NCBI GenBank assembly: GCA_041302745.1
Contig: JBFYQP010000167.1
Coordinates: 1 to 5,196 of the forward strand
Reading direction: 5' to 3'
Source: JAPLGD01 sp041302745
Lineage (GTDB): Bacteria; Bipolaricaulota; Bipolaricaulia; UBA7950; UBA9294
DNA length: 5,196 nt
Shown here one piece after another: positions 1-5,196 of the stretch. The notes beneath the pieces were generated by a model that worked only from the letters and a program-made list of their open reading frames with translations, did not search any database and had not been told where the DNA came from. How positions within the stretch are numbered: the first letter of the stretch is position 1; each line of letters opens with the position of its first letter. The translations under genes were made by a program, and so were the position numbers.

Positions 1-2
1 AC

Positions 3-18
3 TGTGATGTTTGTCACT
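3..18. promoter_or_regulatory. CRP/FNR-like palindromic operator candidate
   Basis: TGTGA at 3-7 and TCACT at 14-18 are separated by six bases. Known CRP-family sites have the core TGTGA-N6-TCACA, so nine of ten core positions match. The site overlaps the -35 hexamer at 11-16 of the promoter below, and its centre lies about 35 bases before the likely transcription start. An activator at class II spacing would sit slightly further upstream (about -41.5), so repression or imprecise start prediction are both possible. Regulation by a CRP/FNR-family protein is inferred; no regulator gene is in the window and the site lies at the window edge. Confidence 0.4.
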
Positions 19-39
19 GAGCGCGGTCCACTGTAGAAT
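11..39 (+). promoter_or_regulatory. Sigma70-type promoter of the transporter operon
   Basis: The -35 box TTGTCA (11-16, five of six matches to TTGACA) and the -10 box TAGAAT (34-39, five of six matches to TATAAT) are exactly 17 bp apart, the optimal spacing. Transcription would begin near position 46, giving a leader of about 55 bases before the TTG start at 101. In GC-rich DNA such a pair is unlikely to be common by chance, and it sits where a promoter is expected. It also argues against translation starting further upstream. Confidence 0.6.
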
Positions 40-57
40 GGAACTCGAACGTGCGGG

Positions 58-74
58 CACCGGGAACTCCGGTG
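58..74 (+). repeat. Small leader hairpin
   Basis: CACCGG (58-63) and CCGGTG (69-74) form a perfect six-base-pair stem with a five-base loop (GAACT) in the presumed untranslated leader of the first gene. No T-run follows, so it is not a terminator. It could stabilise the 5' end of the mRNA or have no function. Confidence 0.3.
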
Positions 75-88
75 GAATCAGGAAGACC

Positions 89-95
89 AAGGAGG
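89..95 (+). promoter_or_regulatory. Ribosome binding site deciding a TTG start
   Basis: AAGGAGG lies five bases before TTG at 101. It is a near-perfect Shine-Dalgarno sequence. It fixes the start of the binding-protein gene at a TTG directly followed by a typical signal peptide. The same reading frame is open back to position 11, but the added residues would lie within the promoter and leader. Confidence 0.85.
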
Positions 96-100
96 TCGCG

Positions 101-1270
101 TTGAAAAGGCTGCTCGTAGTATCCCTCATGCTGATCTTGGGCGTGTCCCTGCTCGGCATGGCGGCAGGAAAAGTGGCCGTCGTCCTCGACGTTGGCGGAC
201 GCGGCGACTTGTCGTTCAACGACATGGGCTTCAAGGGGACGGACGAGGCGGCGAAGGACTTCGGCCTCACGATGGTCGAAGTGCAGTGCGCCACGGGAGC
301 GGACTACCTGCCGAACTTGCGCAACGTCGCGCGCACCGGCGACTATGACCTGATCATCTGCGTCGGCTTCCTGCTCGGTGACGCGCTGGCCGCGGCGGCG
401 ACGGAGTTCCCGAACCAGAAGTTCGCGATCATCGACGTGGACTACATCACCGGACCCAACATCATGAACTTCGTGTTCCGTGAGAACGAGATGTCGGCCC
501 TGGTCGGCGCCCTCGCAGCGATGAGCGCGGCCTACCACGGATACACGGCCGCAGGCATTGTTCTCGGCATCGAGATTCCGGTCCTGTGGCACTTCGAGGC
601 GGGGTACCGCTTCGGCATGGACTGGGGTCTGAAGGCGTACGCGTCCCACGCGGGAGCGGCGAAGAACGTCAACCTGCTCTACACCTACACCGGGACGTTC
701 AGCGACATCGCGCTCGGCAAGGCTGCTTCCGAAGCCATGCTCGCGCAGGGCGCCGTCGGCATCTACAACGTCGCCGGCCCGCTCGGCGTGGGCGATCACG
801 AGGCCGTGGCGGAAGCTCACGGGAACCTCGGTACGCTCTACGGCCCTCCGTACTTCTACGGCGTTGACGCGAACCAGGACTTCATCGGCAACGGGTTCCA
901 CGGCATCGCGAGCGGAATGAAGCGCGTCGACACGGCCTGCTACATGGCCGTTGAGGCCGTCGTGAAGGGTCAGTTCAAGGCCGGCGTCACCAGCCTTGGG
1001 CTGAAGGAAGGCGGCGTCGCGATCAGCAAGGTCGGCGACCTGGCGGACTTCATCCTGTTCGGCATCAGCGGCGGGTCGGTGAGCGCCGACGACTTCTACA
1101 CCATCATCGGGAACTGGGCGCAGAACCGCGCCACCATCCCTGGCTGGATCTGGGATGCCGTCGACACGCTGGAGGCGGGAATCCTCGACGGTTCGATCGT
1201 CGTCCCAACGGCCGGCACGGGTGACCAGATCAAGGCGGTCCGGGCGCAGTACACGCTCGGTGCACCGTAG
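101..1270 (+). CDS. BMP-family (PnrA/BmpA/NupN-like) nucleoside ABC transporter substrate-binding protein
   Basis: Exported receptor that should bind a nucleoside and hand it to the permease pair encoded downstream. It has 389 residues, somewhat longer than the usual 330-360. Residues 1-21 form a signal peptide: Lys-Arg at 2-3, a hydrophobic core, then G-M-A at 19-21 as a likely signal peptidase I site. There is no lipobox cysteine, so the mature protein is probably soluble in the periplasm. The family signature follows at once: V-L-D at 28-30, GGRGD at 32-36 and SFND at 38-41, whose Phe and Asn/Asp contact base and ribose in known members. Later come the conserved GVDANQD (about 254-260) and SGMKRVD, with Lys about 274, both ligand-site regions in the family. 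The TTG start is set by AAGGAGG five bases upstream. First gene of the operon. Family is certain; purine nucleoside as ligand is inferred, and other nucleosides or related small molecules are possible. Confidence 0.93.
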   Translation: MKRLLVVSLMLILGVSLLGMAAGKVAVVLDVGGRGDLSFNDMGFKGTDEAAKDFGLTMVEVQCATGADYLPNLRNVARTGDYDLIICVGFLLGDALAAAATEFPNQKFAIIDVDYITGPNIMNFVFRENEMSALVGALAAMSAAYHGYTAAGIVLGIEIPVLWHFEAGYRFGMDWGLKAYASHAGAAKNVNLLYTYTGTFSDIALGKAASEAMLAQGAVGIYNVAGPLGVGDHEAVAEAHGNLGTLYGPPYFYGVDANQDFIGNGFHGIASGMKRVDTACYMAVEAVVKGQFKAGVTSLGLKEGGVAISKVGDLADFILFGISGGSVSADDFYTIIGNWAQNRATIPGWIWDAVDTLEAGILDGSIVVPTAGTGDQIKAVRAQYTLGAP

Positions 1271-1296
1271 GACGTGAACCGCACTTGAAACACCAC

Positions 1297-1330
1297 GGGG
1301 AGAGAGGAACCAGGTTCCTCTCTCCCCTTT
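1297..1330 (+). terminator. Intercistronic hairpin, probable partial terminator
   Basis: GGGGAGAGAGGAACC (1297-1311) and GGTTCCTCTCTCCCC (1313-1327) are exact reverse complements with one base between them. In RNA this would fold as a 13-14 bp GC-rich stem with a tight loop, followed by only TTT before a G. It starts 26 bases after the stop of the binding-protein gene and ends just upstream of the ATPase ribosome binding site. The strong stem with a weak T-run fits a leaky terminator or a 3' exonuclease block. Such elements often follow the binding-protein gene in ABC operons and let it be made in excess over the membrane parts. Confidence 0.65.
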
Positions 1331-1349
1331 GTCTGGAGACGGAGATTTC

Positions 1350-2960
1350 ATGAACGAGAACGCTGGTCCCGGAGCCCGACGGGACGCGGATGGCTACTTC
1401 CTCCGCGCCGAGGCGATCACCAAGATCTACTCAGACGGCACCGTCGCCCTGAAGGAAGCGACCCTCGAGATCCATCCGCGCGAGATCATCGGACTCCTCG
1501 GAGAGAACGGAGCCGGGAAGACGACGCTGACCAAGATCCTCTCCGGCCTCTTGCCCCCAAGTCACGGCCGAGTCGTGTCTCCGAGAGGCCCGGTGCGGTT
1601 CGCCAACCCACGCGAAGCGCTCGACTTCGGCATCGGGATGGTCCATCAGCACTTCGCCCTCGTCGGAACGTTCACGGCGACGGAGAACGTCGCTCTCAGC
1701 CACGAGAGGCCGTTCTCCCGCATCCGCTTGGCGAAGACGCGCGAACGCCTCGAGGCGTTGATGGAGGAGAGCGGGCTCCGCGTCCCGCTCGACGTCCCCG
1801 TCGAGAAGCTGGCCGTTGGAGAACAGCAACGGGTCGAGATCTTGAAGGTCCTGTCGCGCGACGTGCAGCTCCTGATCCTCGATGAACCGACCTCGGTGCT
1901 GACGCCGCTCGAAGTGGATGAGTTGTTCGCGTTGCTCCACAAGCTGAAGGAGAAGGGGACCTCGGTCATCCTGATCACGCACAAGCTGAAGGAGGTCAAG
2001 TCGATCACCGACCGGATCGTCGTTCTCCGCCACGGCGAGATTGTCGGCGACGTGCGGACGGCCGCAGCAACCACAGAGCGCTTGGCCCAATTGATGGTGG
2101 GGAAGGCCCTCGAAGGCGAACCCACGGCCGTGGAGCTGAGCGCCGACCAGCTGCCGCAGACCCTGGCCGCCCGACGGAAGAAAGCGTCCTCGAGCGAAGG
2201 AATCCTCCACGTGGCTGACCTTGTGGCTCGCGGCAACACCGGCGAGATCGCCGTCAACGGGGTCACATTCGACGTGCACGGGGGGGAGATCTTCGGGATC
2301 GCGGGCGTCGAAGGAAACGGCCAGAGCGAGCTGGTGGAGTGCCTCACGGGCCTGCGGGTCCCTGTGTCGGGTGTCGCGACGATCCGCGGCACAAACATCC
2401 TGGGGAAGGATCCACGGCAGATCTACCGCCTCGGCGTCGCCCACGTGCCGGAGGATCGCTGGCGCCTCGGTCTCGTCCTGCCGTTCACCCTCGCCGAGAA
2501 CGCGATCCTCGGCGTTCATCGGTGGGAGGAGTTCCAGGGACCGTTCGGAATCCTTCGCCGGGGCAAGGTCAACCAACACGTACGCAAGCTGATGGATCGA
2601 TTCGACATCCAGGCGACGGGGCCGAACGCGCCGGCGAAGAGCCTGTCGGGCGGGAACCAGCAGAAGCTCATCGTCGGTCGTGAGCTGGCCAAGGACCCGG
2701 CGATCATCGTCGCGTCCCAACCGACCCGAGGACTCGACATCGGCGCAGCCAAGTACATCCGCGACCTCCTGATCGAGATGCGCGACAACGGACGGGCGAT
2801 CCTGCTCGTGTCGGCGGACCTGGACGAAGTGCTCGCCCTGGCCGACCAACTGGCCATCATGTACGAGGGCCGATTCATGACCCTGTGCCGCCCCGACAGT
2901 CTCAATCGCGAGCAGATCGGCATGCTGATGGGCGGCGTGGCCTGCAAGGAGGTCGCATGA
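1350..2960 (+). CDS. Nucleoside ABC transporter ATPase, two fused nucleotide-binding domains (NupO/YufO-like)
   Basis: Cytoplasmic ATPase of 536 residues that powers import through the two permeases. This is the usual length for the RbsA/YufO class, with two domains in one chain. Domain 1 has Walker A GENGAGKTT (51-59, Lys57), Q-loop Gln100, an altered signature VGEQQR (156-161), Walker B LILDEP with Asp178-Glu179, and H-loop His211. A linker of roughly 240-280 leads to domain 2. This has a degenerate Walker A, GVEGNGQS (319-326, Gln325 in place of Lys), a canonical signature LSGGNQQK (432-439), and ASQPTRGLD (455-463) with Ser-Gln where Walker B Asp-Glu would be. The switch His is replaced by Ala in VSADLDEV. 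The pattern predicts one active and one degenerate ATP site, as is normal in this family. The ATG at 1350 has GGAG (1341-1344) five bases upstream; an in-frame TTG at 1329 falls at the foot of the hairpin and is rejected. The stop overlaps the next start by ATGA. Confidence 0.95.
   Translation: MNENAGPGARRDADGYFLRAEAITKIYSDGTVALKEATLEIHPREIIGLLGENGAGKTTLTKILSGLLPPSHGRVVSPRGPVRFANPREALDFGIGMVHQHFALVGTFTATENVALSHERPFSRIRLAKTRERLEALMEESGLRVPLDVPVEKLAVGEQQRVEILKVLSRDVQLLILDEPTSVLTPLEVDELFALLHKLKEKGTSVILITHKLKEVKSITDRIVVLRHGEIVGDVRTAAATTERLAQLMVGKALEGEPTAVELSADQLPQTLAARRKKASSSEGILHVADLVARGNTGEIAVNGVTFDVHGGEIFGIAGVEGNGQSELVECLTGLRVPVSGVATIRGTNILGKDPRQIYRLGVAHVPEDRWRLGLVLPFTLAENAILGVHRWEEFQGPFGILRRGKVNQHVRKLMDRFDIQATGPNAPAKSLSGGNQQKLIVGRELAKDPAIIVASQPTRGLDIGAAKYIRDLLIEMRDNGRAILLVSADLDEVLALADQLAIMYEGRFMTLCRPDSLNREQIGMLMGGVACKEVA
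2946..2952 (+). promoter_or_regulatory. Ribosome binding site inside the ATPase gene end
   Basis: AAGGAGG lies four bases before ATG at 2957, within the last codons of the ATPase gene. It selects this ATG over in-frame upstream starts (for example at 2885) that would lie deep in the preceding gene. With the ATGA overlap it indicates translational coupling. Confidence 0.8.
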
Positions 2961-4114
2961 CGGAGAACCCGGCACGGGAATCCCGCTTGCTGCGGGGCGT
3001 CCATCGGACGGTGACCGGCCTGCACCCGGCCCTCGAGTCCGTCGTCGCGGGAATCGTCGGACTCCTGATCGGCGCCCTGCTCATGTACATCTGGGGGTTC
3101 GACCCCTGGAAGGCGTACTGGGCCCTCTTGCGAGGCGCCTTCGGGGGATCCTATGAGTGGGCCAGCTCGCTCGCCCGCGGAACGCCGCTGGTCCTGACCG
3201 CCCTCACGTTCTCCATCTGCGTCCGAGCCGGGATGTTCAACATCGGAGCGGAAGGGCAGATGATGATGGGCGCGATGGCCGCGGTCTGCGTCGCGTTGTT
3301 TGCAGCGCCTACGGGACTTCACCTGGTGATCGGCCTTGTCTTCGCCGCCGTGATCGGCGCGCTGTGGAGCGTGGTCCCCGCGCTCCTCAAGGTCTACCGG
3401 GGGGTCTCGGAAGTCATCTCGACGATCATGTTCAACTGGATCGGGCGATGGCTCGCCCTGTACCTCGCGATCTACGTGATCGTCGACCCGATGCGCGCCG
3501 AGAAGACCCTGACGGTTCCAGCCTCGGCACGGTTCCCCATTCTCGTCCGCGGGACGGACTTGTCCGCCTCCGTCTTCCTCGCGGTCGGGGTGGCTCTCGT
3601 CATGTACTTCCTCCTCTGGCACACGACCATGGGGTACGAGGTGCGAGCGGCAGGCCTCAACCCGACGGCCGCTCGATATGGGGGAATCCGCAACAAGCGA
3701 ACCATGATCGTGAGCTTCCTTCTCGGGGGAATCACGTCCGGCCTGGCCGGGGCGACGATCGCCATGGGGCTTCCTCCGAGTTACGCGATCTTCGGAGGCG
3801 GCGGATTCCCGGAACTAACGAACATCGGCTTTGACGGCATGGCCGTGGCGATGGTGGGGCGGAATCACCCCATTGGAATCCTCCTGGCAGCCATCTTCTT
3901 CGGGGGACTCAACGCGGGAGGGCGGGTCATGCAGTTCTACGGGTCGAACCCGGTCCCGCTCGAGATGATCCGCGTCGTCATGGGCGCCATCGTCCTCGCG
4001 ATGGCGATTCCCGAACTGATCCGCCTTTTCCCGGCCATCAAGAAGCAAGGCGAGAGGCTGTTCGCCGCCCTGCGGCGACGGCGCGAAACGCGATCGAAGG
4101 AGGGAGAGGCATGA
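2957..4114 (+). CDS. Nucleoside ABC transporter permease, larger subunit (NupP/YufP-like, BPD_transp_2)
   Basis: Integral inner-membrane protein of 385 residues forming one half of the import channel. After a basic N-terminal tail (1-28), hydrophobic segments occur near 29-46, 77-90, 101-117, 122-146, 157-176, 204-220, 249-270, 295-320 and 336-358. A strongly basic C-terminal tail follows (about 362-385, rich in Arg and Lys). The family motif MFNIGAEGQ is at 93-101. A cytoplasmic coupling-loop motif AAGLNPTAARYGGI (231-244) matches the A-x-G-x-N-P-x-A-A-R-Y-x-G-I pattern of permeases that dock on RbsA/YufO-type ATPases. The gene begins four bases inside the end of the ATPase gene and ends four bases inside the next permease gene, so the three are translationally coupled. 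It should pair with the shorter permease as a heterodimer. Family assignment is secure; ligand inferred from the operon. Confidence 0.93.
   Translation: MTENPARESRLLRGVHRTVTGLHPALESVVAGIVGLLIGALLMYIWGFDPWKAYWALLRGAFGGSYEWASSLARGTPLVLTALTFSICVRAGMFNIGAEGQMMMGAMAAVCVALFAAPTGLHLVIGLVFAAVIGALWSVVPALLKVYRGVSEVISTIMFNWIGRWLALYLAIYVIVDPMRAEKTLTVPASARFPILVRGTDLSASVFLAVGVALVMYFLLWHTTMGYEVRAAGLNPTAARYGGIRNKRTMIVSFLLGGITSGLAGATIAMGLPPSYAIFGGGGFPELTNIGFDGMAVAMVGRNHPIGILLAAIFFGGLNAGGRVMQFYGSNPVPLEMIRVVMGAIVLAMAIPELIRLFPAIKKQGERLFAALRRRRETRSKEGEA
4097..4103 (+). promoter_or_regulatory. Ribosome binding site of the second permease gene
   Basis: AAGGAGG lies seven bases before ATG at 4111, within the Arg/Lys/Glu-coding tail of the first permease gene. 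It supports the ATGA-overlapping start. Confidence 0.8.
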
Positions 4115-5004
4115 GCTGGATGGACATCGTCAGTCTCCTGCGCATCGCGCTCCACGCCATGGTCCCGATCACCCTGACCGCCGTCGGCGAGATCGTGGGG
4201 GAGACGGCGGGGCTGTTCAACATCGGCCTGGAAGGGATCCTGCTTATCAGCGCCTTTGCCGGCGCCCTCGGAGCCGAGATCGGAGGCCCGTGGGTCGGGT
4301 TCCTCATCGGGATGGGCGTTGGCGCAATGATCGGCCTCATCTTCGCTGTCATGGCCACCTACTGGAAGGGCACCCAGATGGTGATCGGCATCGGGATCAA
4401 CCTGTTCGCCATGGGGCTTGTAGCCTTCGGCCTGATCCAACTCGGTGCGCCCGGGTTCCACTCCGTGCCCCGTGACGTACAACTCGCGAAGTGGAGGACG
4501 CCGATGGGCGCGATGAGCCCCATGATCGTTGCCGCTCTCGTCGCCCCGTTCATCATCCACTGGTTCATCAGACGAACCCGGGCGGGCCTGGTGCTCAAGG
4601 CGGCGGGAGAGACGCCCGAGGCCGCCGACGTGGCGGGGATCAACGTCAACATGACGCGGCTCCTCGCGGCGACGTTCGGCGGCGCCATGGCGGGAATCGC
4701 CGGAGCCTACATGAGCATCGCGTGGATCGGATCGGTCACGAAGGACCTGTCCGCCGGGCGAGGATTCATCGCCCTGGCCACGGTGGTCTTCAGCGGCCTG
4801 AACCCTCTCCTCGCCCTTCTTGGAGGCTTCATTTTCGGATTCTTCCAGGGGCTGGCCGAATGGGTGAAGACGCTGCCGTCGAAACCGATCCCGTTCCAGT
4901 TCGTGTCGATGCTCCCGTACATCGTGACGTTGCTCGTCGTCTCGGGGGCGATCGGCCGGGTTCGATTCCCGAAGGCCCTGGGAGAGCCGTACAAAAGGGA
5001 GTAG
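4111..5004 (+). CDS. Nucleoside ABC transporter permease, smaller subunit (NupQ/YufQ-like, BPD_transp_2)
   Basis: Integral inner-membrane protein of 297 residues, the usual size for the second permease of BMP-type transporters (about 300). The motif GLFNIGLEG (34-42) parallels MFNIGAEGQ of the partner permease. Hydrophobic stretches lie near 8-25, 40-56, 61-82, 89-111, 134-152, 186-206, 218-249 and 265-282. The coupling-loop motif AAGETPEAADVAGI (164-177) should contact the ATPase. Further on, AGRGFIALATVVFSGLNP (215-232) is a stretch characteristic of this subfamily. The C-terminus is short and basic (RVRFPKALGEPYKRE), without the long tail of the partner. It overlaps the preceding gene by ATGA and is the last gene of the operon. 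Sequence similarity to the partner is limited to these family motifs, in keeping with an old heterodimer rather than a recent duplication. Family assignment is secure; substrate is inferred. Confidence 0.93.
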   Translation: MSWMDIVSLLRIALHAMVPITLTAVGEIVGETAGLFNIGLEGILLISAFAGALGAEIGGPWVGFLIGMGVGAMIGLIFAVMATYWKGTQMVIGIGINLFAMGLVAFGLIQLGAPGFHSVPRDVQLAKWRTPMGAMSPMIVAALVAPFIIHWFIRRTRAGLVLKAAGETPEAADVAGINVNMTRLLAATFGGAMAGIAGAYMSIAWIGSVTKDLSAGRGFIALATVVFSGLNPLLALLGGFIFGFFQGLAEWVKTLPSKPIPFQFVSMLPYIVTLLVVSGAIGRVRFPKALGEPYKRE

Positions 5005-5021
5005 CGGGGTCTTTTGACTCC
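4998..5021 (+). repeat. Weak inverted repeat across the operon end
   Basis: GGAGT (4998-5002) and ACTCC (5017-5021) can pair with a 14-base loop. AAAAG (4993-4997) and CTTTT (5011-5015) form an alternative pairing. The stems are short and no T-run follows, so this is not a convincing terminator. It overlaps the stop codon of the second permease gene and the -35 box of the next promoter. Confidence 0.2.
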
Positions 5022-5042
5022 GTCCCTGTTGGAATCTATGAT
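5014..5042 (+). promoter_or_regulatory. Near-consensus sigma70-type promoter for the downstream gene
   Basis: TTGACT (5014-5019, five of six) and TATGAT (5037-5042, five of six) are exactly 17 bp apart. Transcription would start near 5049 and give a leader of about 77 bases before ATG at 5126. Its position only ten bases after the permease stop codon implies that the next gene is transcribed independently of the transporter operon, although read-through is possible because no good terminator lies between them. Confidence 0.65.
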
Positions 5043-5067
5043 CGAAGAGAGATTCACATCGGGAATG

Positions 5068-5114
5068 TTGCGGAGGCGGCTCCGCGGCGTAACCCGGAGG
5101 CTTGCGGCATCGCA
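5068..5114 (+). promoter_or_regulatory. Structured 5' leader with competing hairpins
   Basis: GCGGAG (5070-5075) and CTCCGC (5080-5085) form a perfect six-base-pair stem with loop GCGG. The repeat CGGAGGC occurs at 5071-5077 and again at 5095-5101, so the middle CTCCG (5080-5084) can pair with either copy. A further small hairpin, TGCG-GCAT-CGCA (5103-5114), ends at the ribosome binding site. I match it to no known riboswitch. Control of the following gene by alternative folding is a speculation; the pairings themselves are directly visible. Confidence 0.3.
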
Positions 5115-5119
5115 GGAGG
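5114..5119 (+). promoter_or_regulatory. Ribosome binding site of the truncated last gene
   Basis: AGGAGG lies six bases before ATG at 5126. Together with the upstream promoter and the signal-peptide-like reading after the ATG, it supports a real gene start. Confidence 0.75.
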
Positions 5120-5125
5120 TGCACC

Positions 5126-5196
5126 ATGCGTAGGTTGTTGGTTCTGGCGCTGGTTGCCGTGTTGGCGATCAGCATCGTCGGCTTCGCGCAGATCGG
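5126..5196 (+). CDS. N-terminus of an exported protein, cut by window end
   Basis: Only 23 complete codons are present. They read as a classic signal peptide: Arg-Arg at 2-3, a hydrophobic core (LLVLALVAVLAISIV), then G-F-A at 19-21 followed by Gln, a likely signal peptidase I site. There is no lipobox cysteine. The layout closely resembles the signal peptide of the binding protein at the start of the window, which has G-M-A at the same residues 19-21. A strong ribosome binding site and a near-consensus promoter precede it. The mature part is missing, so the function cannot be stated. Another ABC binding protein is possible because it follows a transporter operon, but any secreted or periplasmic protein would fit. 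Confidence 0.75.
   Translation, partial: MRRLLVLALVAVLAISIVGFAQI

Noticed and set aside
11..100. Upstream extension of the binding protein from TTG at position 11
   Set aside because: The extra 30 residues are hydrophilic, overlap the promoter and would bury the signal peptide. TTG at 101 has an ideal ribosome binding site.
1329..1349. Upstream TTG start for the ATPase
   Set aside because: It lies at the foot of the 1297-1327 hairpin without its own ribosome binding site. ATG at 1350 has GGAG at proper spacing.
14..1351. Long antisense open frame (445 codons) opposite the binding-protein gene
   Set aside because: It is rich in Arg, Asp, Val and His in the way typical of antisense frames in GC-rich coding DNA, shows no recognisable domain, and lies wholly opposite a clear BMP-family gene.
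1431..2975. Long antisense open frame (514 codons) opposite the ATPase gene
   Set aside because: Low-complexity Arg/Asp/Gln/His/Leu-rich composition with no family motifs. It is a shadow of the ATPase reading frame caused by high GC at third positions.
4998..5021. Rho-independent terminator after the second permease gene
   Set aside because: Only five-base-pair stems with a large loop and no following T-run. It is listed only as a weak repeat.
3937..5175. Antisense open frame (412 codons) covering the second permease gene and the intergenic region
   Set aside because: Composition is Arg/Asp/His/Glu-rich without domains. It also crosses the leader and promoter of the last gene, and the sense strand encodes an unambiguous permease.
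1..5196. CRISPR arrays, tRNA or rRNA genes, insertion sequences, attachment sites
   Set aside because: I found no regularly spaced repeats, no tRNA-like cloverleaf, no transposase or terminal inverted repeats, and no break in gene order or composition that would suggest insertion.

Overview
This window holds one complete ABC uptake operon of the basic-membrane-protein (BMP/PnrA/NupNOPQ) nucleoside-transporter type, followed by the first codons of another exported protein. All genes are on the + strand and tightly packed. The DNA is GC-rich (by eye above 60%). Shine-Dalgarno sequences are strong (AAGGAGG or AGGAGG in four of five genes), and one gene starts with TTG. The substrate-binding protein has a cleavable signal peptide without a lipobox cysteine. 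That suggests a soluble periplasmic protein, hence a two-membrane or toga-like bacterium rather than a Gram-positive, where homologues are normally lipoproteins. The short signal peptides and high GC would suit an uncultivated thermophile-related lineage such as Bipolaricaulota. That placement is only an impression and cannot be proven here.

Layout. 1-100: upstream region with a good sigma70-type promoter (TTGTCA, 17 bp, TAGAAT). A CRP/FNR-like palindrome (TGTGA-N6-TCACT) overlaps its -35 box, and a short leader with a small hairpin leads to a strong ribosome binding site. 101-1270: BMP-family binding protein, TTG start. 1271-1349: gap with a perfect 15-base inverted repeat, probably a partial terminator or mRNA-stabilising hairpin. 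1350-2960: double-domain ATPase. 2957-4114 and 4111-5004: two BPD_transp_2 permeases, each overlapping the preceding gene by ATGA. 5005-5125: intergenic region with a near-consensus promoter (TTGACT, 17 bp, TATGAT) and a structured leader. 5126-5196: N-terminus of a further exported protein, cut by the window end.

How they work together. The binding protein captures a ligand, most likely a purine or other nucleoside, in the periplasm. It delivers it to a heterodimeric channel made of the two permeases, and the single ATPase polypeptide, carrying both nucleotide-binding domains, powers import. Translational coupling should keep ATPase and permeases in fixed proportion. The hairpin after the first gene could let the binding protein be made in excess. 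The last gene appears to be a separate transcription unit.

I see no undescribed system here. The points most worth checking are regulatory: the CRP-like site, the intercistronic hairpin, and the mutually exclusive pairings in the last leader.
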